A stretch of DNA of 27,611 nucleotides from an uncultured Burkholderiaceae bacterium (GTDB lineage: Bacteria > Pseudomonadota > Gammaproteobacteria > Burkholderiales > Burkholderiaceae), in the NCBI GenBank assembly GCA_937871985.1, contig CALMPB010000373.1:1-27611 (forward strand), given 5' to 3'. The notes under the pieces were generated by a model that was not told where the DNA came from, did no database searches, and saw nothing but the letters and a program-made list of their open reading frames with translations. Positions 1-9,811 of the stretch are shown here, in pieces. Positions within the stretch are counted from its first letter, which is position 1; the number at the start of each line of letters is the position of its first letter. The translations under genes and the position numbers were made by a program.

Positions 1-148
1 TCAAAACACCAGCCCTCACTGCGCAGCAAACTTCCAAGCCAAGCAAACGCAGTGGTGTCGGGGTCAAGGTGGGGTTTTCCGACTTTCGGGGCTGAGCGAG
101 CCGGAAGCGAAGGGAGCCCGAATGGGCGGACGAGCGAGGCGATGCGGT

Positions 149-171
149 GTTCGGCGCGCAGGGCGCCGAAC
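149..171. repeat. 9-bp perfect inverted repeat (hairpin)
   Basis: GTTCGGCGC at 149-157 pairs with GCGCCGAAC at 163-171 around a 5-base loop. It has no T-tract on either side, so it is not a standard terminator. It lies inside the putative mobile-element end. Confidence 0.7.
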
Positions 172-211
172 CAGCCACGAGGAGGAAAACTCCGCCTTGG
201 CCCCGGCGCCA

Positions 212-285
212 CGTCTTTAGAACATACACCACGCGTCTTTAGAACACTTTACGCAAAATCACAATCCACCCCACGTATTTAGAAC
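212..285. repeat. three direct repeats, core CGTCTTTAGAACA
   Basis: The 13-base word CGTCTTTAGAACA occurs exactly at 212-224 and 234-246. A third copy, CGTATTTAGAAC with one mismatch, is at 274-285. Each is preceded by a CCACG-like stretch. Offsets are 22 and 40 bases, so this is not a simple tandem repeat but looks like an array of protein-binding sites. Confidence 0.75.
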
Positions 286-288
286 TCA

Positions 289-461
289 AATTGCGAAACG
301 CACTCCAGTAGCATCACATATCAAGGACGCATACGATACAAAATCCAAATACAAGCGTTCCCCCTGTAAGAGCCGTCCTGGAAGCAATAGGCAAGTAGTC
401 CAGCACAAACGATTCAGCACAAACAGCCCGATACGAACAGTTAGTTAAAAGCCCCCCAAAC
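289..461. other. gene-free AT-richer spacer with a short imperfect tandem repeat
   Basis: Nothing codes convincingly here. CAGCACAAAC occurs at 401-410 and again at 415-424, giving an imperfect 14-bp tandem duplication. The only open frame (about 314-496, minus) starts at TTG, has no ribosome binding site and runs through the secF terminator, so it is not accepted. Confidence 0.5.
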
Positions 462-493
462 AAAAAAGCCGAGACCAGCAAGATCTCGGCTTT
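462..493 (-). terminator. rho-independent terminator of the secDF operon
   Basis: AAAGCCGAGA at 465-474 pairs perfectly with TCTCGGCTTT at 484-493 around a 9-base loop. On the minus strand the stem is followed at once by a run of T. It lies 20 bases past the secF stop codon, the right place and orientation to end the queA-tgt-yajC-secD-secF transcript. Confidence 0.9.
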
Positions 494-513
494 CAAGGAT
501 CAAACAGAAAAAA

Positions 514-1455
514 TCATCCCAACAATTCCGACGCCGGGTCGTCTTCCTTCTTGACTGCCTTGAGCATGTCCTCGCGCTTTACGCCCAGCCACATCGCCAG
601 CGCCGCCGCAACGAACACCGACGAATAAATACCGAACCAGATACCGATCGTCAGCGCCAGCGCAAAGTAATGCAAAGTCGGGCCGCCGAAGAAGAACATC
701 GACAGCACCATCATCTGCGTCGAACCGTGCGTGATGATCGTTCGGGAAATCGTTTGCGTGATGGCGCTGTTGATCACCTCGCGCACCGAGCTCTTGCGCT
801 GCTTGCGGAAGTTTTCGCGGATCCGATCCATGATGACCACCGATTCGTTCACCGAATAGCCCAGCACCGCCAGAACCCCTGCCAGCACCGCCAGCGAGAA
901 CTCCCATTGGAAAAACGCAAAGAAGCCCAGGATGATCACCACGTCGTGAAGGTTGGCGATGACCCCGGATACAGCGAACTTCCATTCGAACCGTATGCCC
1001 AGGTAGATCATGATGCCCACCACCACGCACAGCAGCGCCATCAGTCCGTTGCTCACCAGCTCTTGCCCCACCTGCGGCCCCACGAACTCCACCCGGCGCA
1101 ACTCCACGTCGGCCGATTTGGACTTGAGCGCCTTGAGCACCGTATCGCTTTGCGCCGCCGACGTTTCCCCCGTATGCACCGGCAGCCGGATGAGCACGTC
1201 CTGCGACGTGCCGAAGTTCTGCACCTGGAAGTCCGTATAGCCCAGCGACGTTACCGCAGAGCGGATCTCGTCGACCTGCGCCGGCTGCGAATAGTGCACC
1301 TCCATGAGTGTGCCACCCGTGAATTCAATCGACAGATGGAAGCCGCGCGTCGCAATGAAGAAGACAGCCAGAAGGAAGGTGATCAGGCTGATCAGGTTGA
1401 GCACCAGCGCATGGCGCATGAAAGGGATGGTGCGGTGGATTCGAAAAAATTCCAT
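514..1455 (-). CDS. secF: protein translocase subunit SecF
   Basis: SecF is an inner-membrane partner of SecD. The SecDF complex uses the proton gradient to help pull exported proteins through SecYEG. The 313-residue product has the expected size and order: an N-terminal membrane segment (about residues 18-36), a periplasmic domain with the family signature FTGGTLMEV, then five more membrane segments including the conserved VIMDRIRENFR stretch. I start at the ATG at 1455 (MEFFRIHRTIPFM), as in the family; an in-frame upstream start would add 13 unsupported residues. It is last in the operon, 57 bases after secD and just before a strong terminator. The C-terminus is slightly extended and acidic (KKEDDPASELLG), without known meaning. 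Confidence 0.96.
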   Translation of the reverse strand: MEFFRIHRTIPFMRHALVLNLISLITFLLAVFFIATRGFHLSIEFTGGTLMEVHYSQPAQVDEIRSAVTSLGYTDFQVQNFGTSQDVLIRLPVHTGETSAAQSDTVLKALKSKSADVELRRVEFVGPQVGQELVSNGLMALLCVVVGIMIYLGIRFEWKFAVSGVIANLHDVVIILGFFAFFQWEFSLAVLAGVLAVLGYSVNESVVIMDRIRENFRKQRKSSVREVINSAITQTISRTIITHGSTQMMVLSMFFFGGPTLHYFALALTIGIWFGIYSSVFVAAALAMWLGVKREDMLKAVKKEDDPASELLG

Positions 1456-1512
1456 GTTTCGCTCTTGCCTGCTGTGTAAGATCCGCGGCGCCATCGGGCG
1501 CCACGGCGACGC

Positions 1513-3384
1513 TTAGTCTTGGTTCGGTTTCCAGATTTGGCCGATGGAAAGGGTCTTGAGCTTGCGCCGGCTGCCGTACCACAGGTTGACCAGCGCACGC
1601 ACACCAACCACCGACGAGAACATCGAAGTAAGAATCCCGATGCAGTGCACCACCGCGAACCCGCGGATCGGCCCGGTGCCGAAGGCCAGCAGCGACAGGC
1701 CGACGATGAGGGTGGTGAGGTTGGAGTCCAGAATCGTGCCCCAAGCCCGGTCGAAGCCCAGATGTATGGCCTGCTGCGGCGACAGCCCCGCCCGCAACTC
1801 TTCGCGGATGCGTTCGTTGATGAGCACGTTGGAGTCGATGGCCATGCCCAGGGTAAGCGCGATGGCCGCTATGCCAGGCAGCGTCAGCGTGGCCTGCAGC
1901 ATGGACAATACGGCCAGCAGCAACAGCAGGTTGAAGGCCAGGCCCAGCGTGGAGAATACGCCGAAGAGGCGGTAGTAAAGAATGATGAACACCGCAATGG
2001 CAAGGAAGCCGTACAGCGTGGAATCGAAGCCCTTGTTGATGTTCTCGGCGCCCAGGCTTGGGCCGATGGTGCGCTCTTCGATGATATTCATGGGCGCGGC
2101 CAGCGAGCCGGCGCGCAGCAGCAGGGCCACGTCGGCCGCTTCCTGGGCGCTCATGTTGCCCGAGATCTGCACGTGGCCGCCGGCGATTTCGCTGCGGATG
2201 ACCGGCGCGGTAACGACCTGGCCCTTGCCGTTCTCGAACAGCAGGATGGCCATGCGCTTGTTGATGTTGTCGCGCGTCACGTCGCGGAAGATGCGGGCGC
2301 CCTTGGCGTCGAGGGTCAGGTTGACCGACGGCTGCTGGGTTTGCTGGTCGCGTCCCGGCTGGGCGTCCTGCAGGTTTTCACCGGTAAGGATGACCTGGCG
2401 GCGCAGCAGCAGCGGCCGGCCCTCGGCGTCGTTGTAGCGTTCCAGCCCGAACGGCACGGTGCCCGCCGCCAGGGCGGCCCTGGCCGTGGGCGAATCGTCG
2501 ACCATGCGGATTTCAAGCGTGGCGGTGCGGCCGAGGATTTCCTTGGCCTTGGCGATATCCTGCACGCCGGGCAACTGGACCACGATGCGGTCGCCGCCTT
2601 GCTGCTGGATGATGGGGTCGGCCACGCCCAGCTCGTTGATCCGGTTGTGCAGCGTGGTGATGTTCTGCTTGATGGCGTTGGTTTGAACCTGAGTGACGGC
2701 CGATTCGGTCAGCGTGCCCTTCAGACTGAAGGTCTTGCCGCTGCTGGCAGGCGTGAACACCATGTCGGGCATGCTGCGGCGCAGCTCGGAAATAGCATTG
2801 TCGCGCGCGTCGGAGCTGTCGAAGTTCGCGACGACGGACAGGTCGCTGCGTTCCACCCCGGAAACCGGCACTTTGGCTTCACGCAAGGCCGAGCGCACGT
2901 CGTTGGCCAGCGAGTCGTAGCGTGTGGTGAGGGCGCCGTGCATGTCGACCTGCAGCAGGAAGTGCACGCCGCCGCGCAGATCCAGGCCCAGGTACATGGG
3001 ATTGGCCCCCAGCGCGGACAGCCAGTCGGGCGAAGCGGAAAGCAGGTTCAACGCGACCGTATAGCTGGGGTCGGAACGGTCGGGGTTGAGGGCCTTCTCG
3101 ATGATGTCTTTGGCTTTGAGCTGCGTGTCGGGCGTGGCAAAGCGCACCCGCACCGTGCCGACCGGGCCGTTCATCTCGAAATAGGCGCCCGTTGTTTCGA
3201 TTTTGGCGTCGCGCAGTATGGTTTCCACCCTGGCCAGGGTCTGGTTGTCGACCTTGACGGCGGTTTTTGCGCCGGCGATCTGCACGGCCGGAGATTCACC
3301 AAAAAAATTGGGCAGCGTATACATCAGGCCGATGATCACGGCGACGAGTACGGTGATGTATTTCCAGAGAGGGTAACGGTTCAT
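1513..3384 (-). CDS. secD: protein translocase subunit SecD
   Basis: SecD forms the proton-driven SecDF accessory complex of the Sec translocon. The 623-residue product has an N-terminal membrane segment (about 8-26) and the family motif LGLDLRGGVHFLLQVD at about 132-147. A large periplasmic region follows, then five C-terminal membrane segments with the conserved MAIDSNVLINERIREE motif, whose aspartate belongs to the proton path in this family. Length matches betaproteobacterial SecD. The start is the ATG at 3384 (MNRYPLWKYI), the only sensible one before the first membrane segment. It lies between yajC (63-base gap with a hairpin) and secF (57-base gap) and is certainly co-transcribed with them. 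Confidence 0.97.
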   Translation of the reverse strand: MNRYPLWKYITVLVAVIIGLMYTLPNFFGESPAVQIAGAKTAVKVDNQTLARVETILRDAKIETTGAYFEMNGPVGTVRVRFATPDTQLKAKDIIEKALNPDRSDPSYTVALNLLSASPDWLSALGANPMYLGLDLRGGVHFLLQVDMHGALTTRYDSLANDVRSALREAKVPVSGVERSDLSVVANFDSSDARDNAISELRRSMPDMVFTPASSGKTFSLKGTLTESAVTQVQTNAIKQNITTLHNRINELGVADPIIQQQGGDRIVVQLPGVQDIAKAKEILGRTATLEIRMVDDSPTARAALAAGTVPFGLERYNDAEGRPLLLRRQVILTGENLQDAQPGRDQQTQQPSVNLTLDAKGARIFRDVTRDNINKRMAILLFENGKGQVVTAPVIRSEIAGGHVQISGNMSAQEAADVALLLRAGSLAAPMNIIEERTIGPSLGAENINKGFDSTLYGFLAIAVFIILYYRLFGVFSTLGLAFNLLLLLAVLSMLQATLTLPGIAAIALTLGMAIDSNVLINERIREELRAGLSPQQAIHLGFDRAWGTILDSNLTTLIVGLSLLAFGTGPIRGFAVVHCIGILTSMFSSVVGVRALVNLWYGSRRKLKTLSIGQIWKPNQD

Positions 3385-3401
3385 TATCGGTCAACGGTGA
3401 A

Positions 3402-3431
3402 GGCAAAAACAACCCCAGGCAGGGCTGGGGT
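3402..3431 (-). terminator. possible attenuator hairpin between yajC and secD
   Basis: ACCCCAG at 3412-3418 pairs with CTGGGGT at 3425-3431 around a 6-base loop. On the minus strand the stem is followed by TTGTTTTTG, the layout of an intrinsic terminator. Inside an operon this could partially stop transcription and lower SecDF relative to YajC, or stabilise the upstream message. Stem and tail are seen; regulation is inferred. Confidence 0.5.
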
Positions 3432-3447
3432 GCGTATTGCGGCTGGA

Positions 3448-3795
3448 TTACAGCGCCTTGATCGTGCCCTTGGGCAAAACCGACGTCACGGCGGTGCGTT
3501 GCAGGATGACTTCGACGGGCTTGTCGGCCAGCGTGCTGACTTCGGCGGTGATGTAGTTGTCGCTGACTTTGATGACCTTGCCGAGCATGCCGCCCGACGT
3601 AATGATTTCGTCGCCCTTGGCCAGCGCGGCAACCATGTTCTTGTGGTCTTTCTGGCGCTTCATTTGGGGACGGATCATCAGGAAGTACAAAATGACGAAC
3701 ATCAAGATGATGGGCAGCATGCCCATCAAGGCATTGCCTTCTCCAGCGGCTGCGGCTTGGGCCGTAACGAGCTCAAGGGTATTGATCAGGGACAT
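3448..3795 (-). CDS. yajC: preprotein translocase subunit YajC
   Basis: YajC is a small inner-membrane protein that associates with SecDF; it is not essential in E. coli. The 115-residue product has a short N-terminus, one membrane segment (about 24-42, ending in the family sequence FLMIRPQMKRQKDH), and a cytoplasmic domain with the typical KGDEIITSGGMLGKV motif. The ATG at 3795 has a good ribosome binding site, AGGAG, about seven bases upstream. It lies 65 bases downstream of tgt and heads the Sec part of the operon, a gene order widely conserved in proteobacteria. Confidence 0.97.
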   Translation of the reverse strand: MSLINTLELVTAQAAAAGEGNALMGMLPIILMFVILYFLMIRPQMKRQKDHKNMVAALAKGDEIITSGGMLGKVIKVSDNYITAEVSTLADKPVEVILQRTAVTSVLPKGTIKAL

Positions 3796-3860
3796 TCACA
3801 ACTCCTGGTATTTTTTCGAATGAATCGTCTATTGTAGCGACATCTGGCCCGATCACGCTC

Positions 3861-6031
<2,171 letters not shown>

Positions 6032-6092
6032 GCGGTGATCTTGGGTTGGGCGGGCGCCACGGGCGCGGCCGGGATGGAGGGGTTTTGGCGGT

Positions 6093-6098
6093 ATTTTA
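6093..6098 (-). promoter_or_regulatory. possible -10 element for queA
   Basis: On the minus strand the hexamer reads TAAAAT, about 60 bases upstream of the queA GTG in the queA/dacB divergent spacer. No good -35 hexamer sits at 16-18 bases, so support is only the -10 match and location. Confidence 0.3.
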
Positions 6099-6245
6099 AG
6101 CCGTCATCGTGAATTTTTGCTTGACACCCTCCGCAAAGCGGGTGTCTTTCGGTATGCTCATGGTTTGTTTTATTGCGCGGTGGCTAAAAGCGGAGTCGGT
6201 GTCGAGATGGTTTCATGCAGGCGGGGCGATAGGGCGTTTGGCAAA

Positions 6246-7682
6246 ATGAGCCGCGCGGGGCGCGGGTTGCGCAGCGTGCTGCTGGGGGCGGCATGCGCGG
6301 CGGCGCTGCACATGGCTTCGGCGGCGGCGCAAGGCTTGCCTGCCGAGCTGCAAAAGGTGTTCCAGGCCGCCCATCTGCCGGAAAGCTCGATGTCGCTGGT
6401 GGTGCAGGAAATCGGCGGGCCGAGGCTGGTGTCCATCAACCCGTCGGAACCGCGCAATCCGGCTTCCGTCATGAAAATGGTAACCACCTGGTCGGGGCTT
6501 TCCGGCCTGGGGCCGGAGTACCGTTGGCGCACCGCCATGTACGCCCGCAACGGAGCCAGCGTGGATGCGCAGGGCTCCCTGCGCGGCCCGCTGTATCTGA
6601 AGGCGGGGGGCGACCCCTTCCTGACCATGGCGGATCTCTGGTCGCTGCTGCGCGAGCTGCGCCTGCGCGGCATCAAGAATCTGCCGGAAGTGGTGGTCGA
6701 CCGCTCCATGTTCGGCGCCGTGGCCACCGACCCGGGCGAGTTCGACGACTCACCCGACCGGCCCTACAACGCCAGCCCCGACGCCATGATGGTGAACCTG
6801 GGCGCGGTGCGCCTGCTGTTCCAGCCCGACGCCACGGCCCATAAATGGGTGCCCATTATCGACCCGCCCTTGACGGGCGTGAAGGTCAGCGGCAATATCG
6901 CCTGGAGCAATGCACGCTGCCCGGGCTCGCCCACCGTGGGCACCAATGTCGTGCATACGGGTCGCGATGTCACCATCCAGGTCAGCGGTACCGCGGCCGG
7001 ATCCTGCGGCGAGTTCAGCGTGTACCGGCTGGCCTTGTCGCAGCCGGAGAACTTCTCGGCCTTGTTCCAGATGCTGTGGAAGGAGCTTGGCGGCACCCTG
7101 GGCAAGGGCATTGTTGCGGGCAAGGTGCCCGCCTCGGCGCAGATCGTGGCCTGGCACGATTCGGAAAGCCTGGCCGACACCATCCGCCAGATCAACAAGC
7201 AAAGCAATAACGTCATGGCCCGCACCTTGCTGCTGACGCTCGGGGCGGAAAAGAACGGGGCGGGCGCAACGCCGCAGACCGGCGCAAGCGCCGCTCTGGC
7301 GCTGTTGCATGCCCAGGGCGTCGATACCGGGGGCTGGACCATCGTGAACGGCGCGGGGCTGGCGCGCGGCGCCCGCCTGACCGCGCAGGGGCTGGCGGGC
7401 ATGCTGGACGTGGCCTGGCATTCGCCCCTGATGCCCGAGTTCGTCTCGTCCCTGGCGATTTCGGGCGTGGACGGCACGGTCAGGCGCCGCTTGCGCAACG
7501 AAGACGTGCGGGGCATGGCCCATCTGAAAACCGGCACGCTGCGCGACAGCCGCGCCCTGGCCGGCTATGTGCTGGGCGCCAGCGGCAAGCGTTATATTGT
7601 GGTCAGCCTGGTCAACGACGAACGTTCGTCGGCCATCCGGCCTTTCGACGATGCGCTGATCACTTGGCTGGCCGAACGCTAG
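6246..7682 (+). CDS. dacB: D-alanyl-D-alanine carboxypeptidase/endopeptidase, PBP4 family
   Basis: This periplasmic serine peptidase trims D-Ala from peptidoglycan stem peptides and cleaves cross-links. The 478-residue product begins with a signal peptide (basic MSRAGRGLR, hydrophobic core, AAA-Q cleavage near residue 29). The three penicillin-binding motifs are intact: SVMK with Ser74/Lys77, SNN at 320-322 and KTG at 428-430. The long insertion between the first two motifs is typical of the class C (PBP4/DacB) family. The frame stays open upstream to 6117, but the ATG at 6246 is chosen because it places the basic n-region of the signal peptide at the start. The ATG at 6207 is the main alternative. 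The gene appears monocistronic, divergent from queA. Confidence 0.93.
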   Translation: MSRAGRGLRSVLLGAACAAALHMASAAAQGLPAELQKVFQAAHLPESSMSLVVQEIGGPRLVSINPSEPRNPASVMKMVTTWSGLSGLGPEYRWRTAMYARNGASVDAQGSLRGPLYLKAGGDPFLTMADLWSLLRELRLRGIKNLPEVVVDRSMFGAVATDPGEFDDSPDRPYNASPDAMMVNLGAVRLLFQPDATAHKWVPIIDPPLTGVKVSGNIAWSNARCPGSPTVGTNVVHTGRDVTIQVSGTAAGSCGEFSVYRLALSQPENFSALFQMLWKELGGTLGKGIVAGKVPASAQIVAWHDSESLADTIRQINKQSNNVMARTLLLTLGAEKNGAGATPQTGASAALALLHAQGVDTGGWTIVNGAGLARGARLTAQGLAGMLDVAWHSPLMPEFVSSLAISGVDGTVRRRLRNEDVRGMAHLKTGTLRDSRALAGYVLGASGKRYIVVSLVNDERSSAIRPFDDALITWLAER

Positions 7683-7819
7683 CACAGCGGATTACCGTAA
7701 CTCGCGGATGCAGGCGATGCGGGGACTTGTTCCGAGCTTCCTTGTAGACTATTCGGCTGCGCGCCGTGCATGCGAACGGCCATGCGTACATAACAACACC
7801 CTATAAGCAGGACTATGCC

Positions 7820-8458
7820 ATGCCCATACACGAAATCCGCCACCCGCTCATCCGCCACAAGCTGGGCCTGATGCGCCGGGGCGACCTGAGCACCAAGAAC
7901 TTCCGCGAAATGGCCCAGGAAGTCGCGGCCTTGCTGACGTATGAAGCGACCAAGGATCTGCCCCTGGAGCCCTACCATATCCAGGGCTGGTGCGGCGACA
8001 TCGAAGTCGAGAAGCTGGCCGGCAAGAAAGTGACGGTCGTGCCCATTTTGCGGGCCGGCATCGGCATGCTGGACGGCGTCCTCATGCTGGTGCCGGGGGC
8101 CAAGGTCAGCGCCGTGGGCATTGCCCGCAACGAAGAAACATTGCAGGCGCATACGTATCTGGAGCGCCTGGTGGGCGGGCTGGATCAGCGGCTGGCCCTG
8201 ATCATCGACCCTATGCTGGCGACCGGCGGCTCCATGGTGGCGGCCATCGACATGCTCAAGAAGGCCGGCAGCCGCAATATCCGGGCGCTGGTGCTGGTTG
8301 CCGCGCCGCCCGGCATCCAGGCCGTCCAGGACAAGCACCCCGACGTGCACATCTATACGGCTTCCATCGACAGCCATCTGGATGAAAACGGCTATATCGT
8401 TCCGGGCCTGGGCGATGCGGGCGACCGGATCTTCGGCACGCGCCAGAAGGTCGAGTAG
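7820..8458 (+). CDS. upp: uracil phosphoribosyltransferase
   Basis: Upp makes UMP from uracil and 5-phosphoribosyl-1-pyrophosphate in cytoplasmic pyrimidine salvage. The 212-residue product has the family N-terminus [14 protein letters not shown], the PRPP-binding loop DPMLATGGS at 130-138 and the C-terminal uracil-binding stretch [13 protein letters not shown] at 191-203. The ATG at 7820 follows a GCAGGA ribosome binding site at about eight bases and gives the normal family length; the frame extends upstream but would add 18 non-homologous residues. It stands alone, 137 bases after dacB. A short GC hairpin (8469-8481) follows, without a T-tract. Confidence 0.97.
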   Translation: MPIHEIRHPLIRHKLGLMRRGDLSTKNFREMAQEVAALLTYEATKDLPLEPYHIQGWCGDIEVEKLAGKKVTVVPILRAGIGMLDGVLMLVPGAKVSAVGIARNEETLQAHTYLERLVGGLDQRLALIIDPMLATGGSMVAAIDMLKKAGSRNIRALVLVAAPPGIQAVQDKHPDVHIYTASIDSHLDENGYIVPGLGDAGDRIFGTRQKVE

Positions 8459-8540
8459 GGTCGGATGCCGGGGCGGCCCCGCGTCGGGCCGTGTACCGGC
8501 CAGCAGGCGTCGAAACCGGCGGTTGGGCTTCACGTTTGCT

Positions 8541-8546
8541 TATACT
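8541..8546 (+). promoter_or_regulatory. possible -10 element upstream of the exported protein
   Basis: TATACT sits in a short AT-rich patch (about 8531-8558) within GC-rich DNA, 77 bases before the start of the gene at 8623. No -35 match lies at normal spacing, so it may depend on an activator or alternative sigma factor, or be chance. Confidence 0.35.
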
Positions 8547-8622
8547 TTCTAAAGTTTTGTGTGGCGCATCGAGCCCCGGCGGACTACGATGAAGTCTCTT
8601 GAACGTTCCTGGATGGGTGTGA

Positions 8623-9384
8623 ATGGGTAAGATTGCAATTTTCGCGGCAAGCACGGGGCCGGGCCGTTGCCTGGCGGCAGGCGTGGGAGCCTTGTTCTTA
8701 TCCATGGGTCTGGCGGCGCCCGCCGCGGCGGGCCTTTGCAGCGCGCCCTTCATGCACGATGGCGGCCAGGCGCAATTAAGCGGCTCGGGCGCCCTGGCCA
8801 TGGCGGCGAACCTGGCGTTTTCCAGTGTCAGCAAGCAGGGCGCCGACAATTGCGAGGCCCGCGTCGTGGGCGATACGTCGGTAGGCCTCATGGGCATGCC
8901 GCCCAGCACGTCCAAGCTGGATTATTGGCTGACCGTGCGCAACGGCAAGGCCAGCTTCGAGCGCCGCGAGGCCGATGGAAGCCGTTCTCCCGTCAATGGC
9001 AAGTTCGATTTGCGCATGCTTGGCCTGTTCGCCTATGGCACGCCCGTTTCGAAGCAGGGCCAGACTTTTCCCGCCCTGAAGTTCCAGATCAACGTCGACC
9101 GCAAGGCCGTGCAGGCCGACCCCATCGTCGTCAGGACCGGCGAAAAAACGGTCGGGGCCCGCAAGACCATACAGACGGCGTCCGGCAGCCAGGCCTGCTG
9201 GCCCATAAGCTATACGCGAGTCATCGATGCGACCCGCGCGTCGTTCAACGGCCTGGTCTTGCCGATACCCGCCATGACGTCGGCGGTCACCGACTGGTTC
9301 TGCCCCGCGCTGAACATGGTGATGAAGCAGGAAAGCGTGCAAAATGGAGTCAGCTCCACCGTGGAGGTCACACGAATTCAGTAA
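8623..9384 (+). CDS. exported protein of unknown function with four cysteines
   Basis: I do not recognise this 253-residue protein. Seen: a signal peptide (residues 1 to about 36, hydrophobic core then AAPAAA before GLC), so the product should be periplasmic or secreted. Four mature cysteines (39, 77, 192 and 227) could form two disulfides. The mature part alternates short polar and hydrophobic stretches, suggesting a beta-rich fold, and ends with a WFCPALNMVMKQE segment. That tail loosely resembles the ends of periplasmic lipid-handling beta folds such as DUF3108-like proteins, but this is only an impression. The ATG at 8623 is used; its ribosome binding site is poor, and a 13-codon reading frame (8589-8630) overlaps the start. 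It is probably transcribed alone between upp and the DUF883 set. Confidence 0.75.
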   Translation: MGKIAIFAASTGPGRCLAAGVGALFLSMGLAAPAAAGLCSAPFMHDGGQAQLSGSGALAMAANLAFSSVSKQGADNCEARVVGDTSVGLMGMPPSTSKLDYWLTVRNGKASFERREADGSRSPVNGKFDLRMLGLFAYGTPVSKQGQTFPALKFQINVDRKAVQADPIVVRTGEKTVGARKTIQTASGSQACWPISYTRVIDATRASFNGLVLPIPAMTSAVTDWFCPALNMVMKQESVQNGVSSTVEVTRIQ

Positions 9385-9485
9385 TGCTTTGATTCGCGGC
9401 AAAACTTTTTCATGCGGATCAGCTAGTATGGGTTTATCCGGCAACCGGGTAATTTACGGTCAACTTCCTTTAAAGGGGATGCAAA

Positions 9486-9800
9486 ATGGCAAAAATCGAC
9501 ACGCAAGCCAATGAAGATGAATTCATCGAGAACGTCAAGGAAAGCCTGGACGACGCCGAGAAATTGCTGCGCGAGGCTGCCGACGCAACGGGCGACAAGG
9601 CCAGCGAGCTGCGCGAGCGCGCCATGAAGTCGCTGCGCCGCACGCGCGAAGCGCTGTACGACACGCAGGATGCCCTGATGGCGAAAGGCCGCCGCGCCGC
9701 CCGCGTCACTGACGACTACGTGCACGACAACCCCTGGCAGGCCATCGGGGTGGCGGGGCTTACGGGCCTTCTGGTGGGCATGCTCATCAGCCGCCGATAG
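9486..9800 (+). CDS. DUF883 family membrane-anchored protein (YqjD/ElaB-like)
   Basis: The 104-residue product is a long amphipathic, charged helix (about 8-75, likely coiled coil) followed by the DUF883 C-terminal signature YVHDNPWQAIGVAGLTGLLVGML and a single membrane segment ending in basic residues. The E. coli relatives YqjD and ElaB are stationary-phase inner-membrane proteins that bind ribosomes through the N-terminal region and are thought to inactivate them. Carrying that role over here is inference. The ATG at 9486 has a strong ribosome binding site (AAAGGGGA). It begins a three-gene unit matching the E. coli order yqjD-yqjE-yqjK. Confidence 0.9.
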   Translation: MAKIDTQANEDEFIENVKESLDDAEKLLREAADATGDKASELRERAMKSLRRTREALYDTQDALMAKGRRAARVTDDYVHDNPWQAIGVAGLTGLLVGMLISRR

Positions 9801-9811
9801 CCGGGCCTTCC

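Larger units (their letters stand above)
1..288. mobile_element. possible end of an insertion sequence (IS21-like), mostly outside the window
   Basis: No convincing gene lies here. Seen: a GC-rich segment (about 60-210) with a 9-bp hairpin at 149-171, followed by three copies of a short direct repeat at 212-285, after which base composition becomes AT-richer. Known: IS21-family elements end in TG/CA and often carry several copies of a terminal repeat that may be transposase-binding sites. Inferred: read on the minus strand, the outermost repeat begins TGAGTTCTAAATACG near 288, which could be the element terminus, with the transposase genes left of position 1. No istA/istB coding sequence is visible, so the assignment is tentative. 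Confidence 0.3.

Noticed and set aside
52..282. 76-codon open frame on the plus strand
   Set aside because: GTG/ATG-poor start, low-complexity Arg/Gly/Pro content from a GC-rich palindromic region, ends inside the direct repeats; no family resemblance.
314..496. 60-codon hydrophobic open frame on the minus strand
   Set aside because: TTG start, no ribosome binding site, and it runs through the secF terminator stem.
1519..3837. 772-codon open frame opposite secD and yajC
   Set aside because: Antisense shadow: rich in His, Gln, Gly and Arg, with no domain, produced by GC-biased third codon positions of the real genes.
6121..6158. TTGACA (6121-6126) with TATGCT (6153-6158) as a dacB promoter
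   Set aside because: The -35 is perfect but the spacer is 26 bases; no acceptable -10 lies at 16-18 bases, so it is not called.
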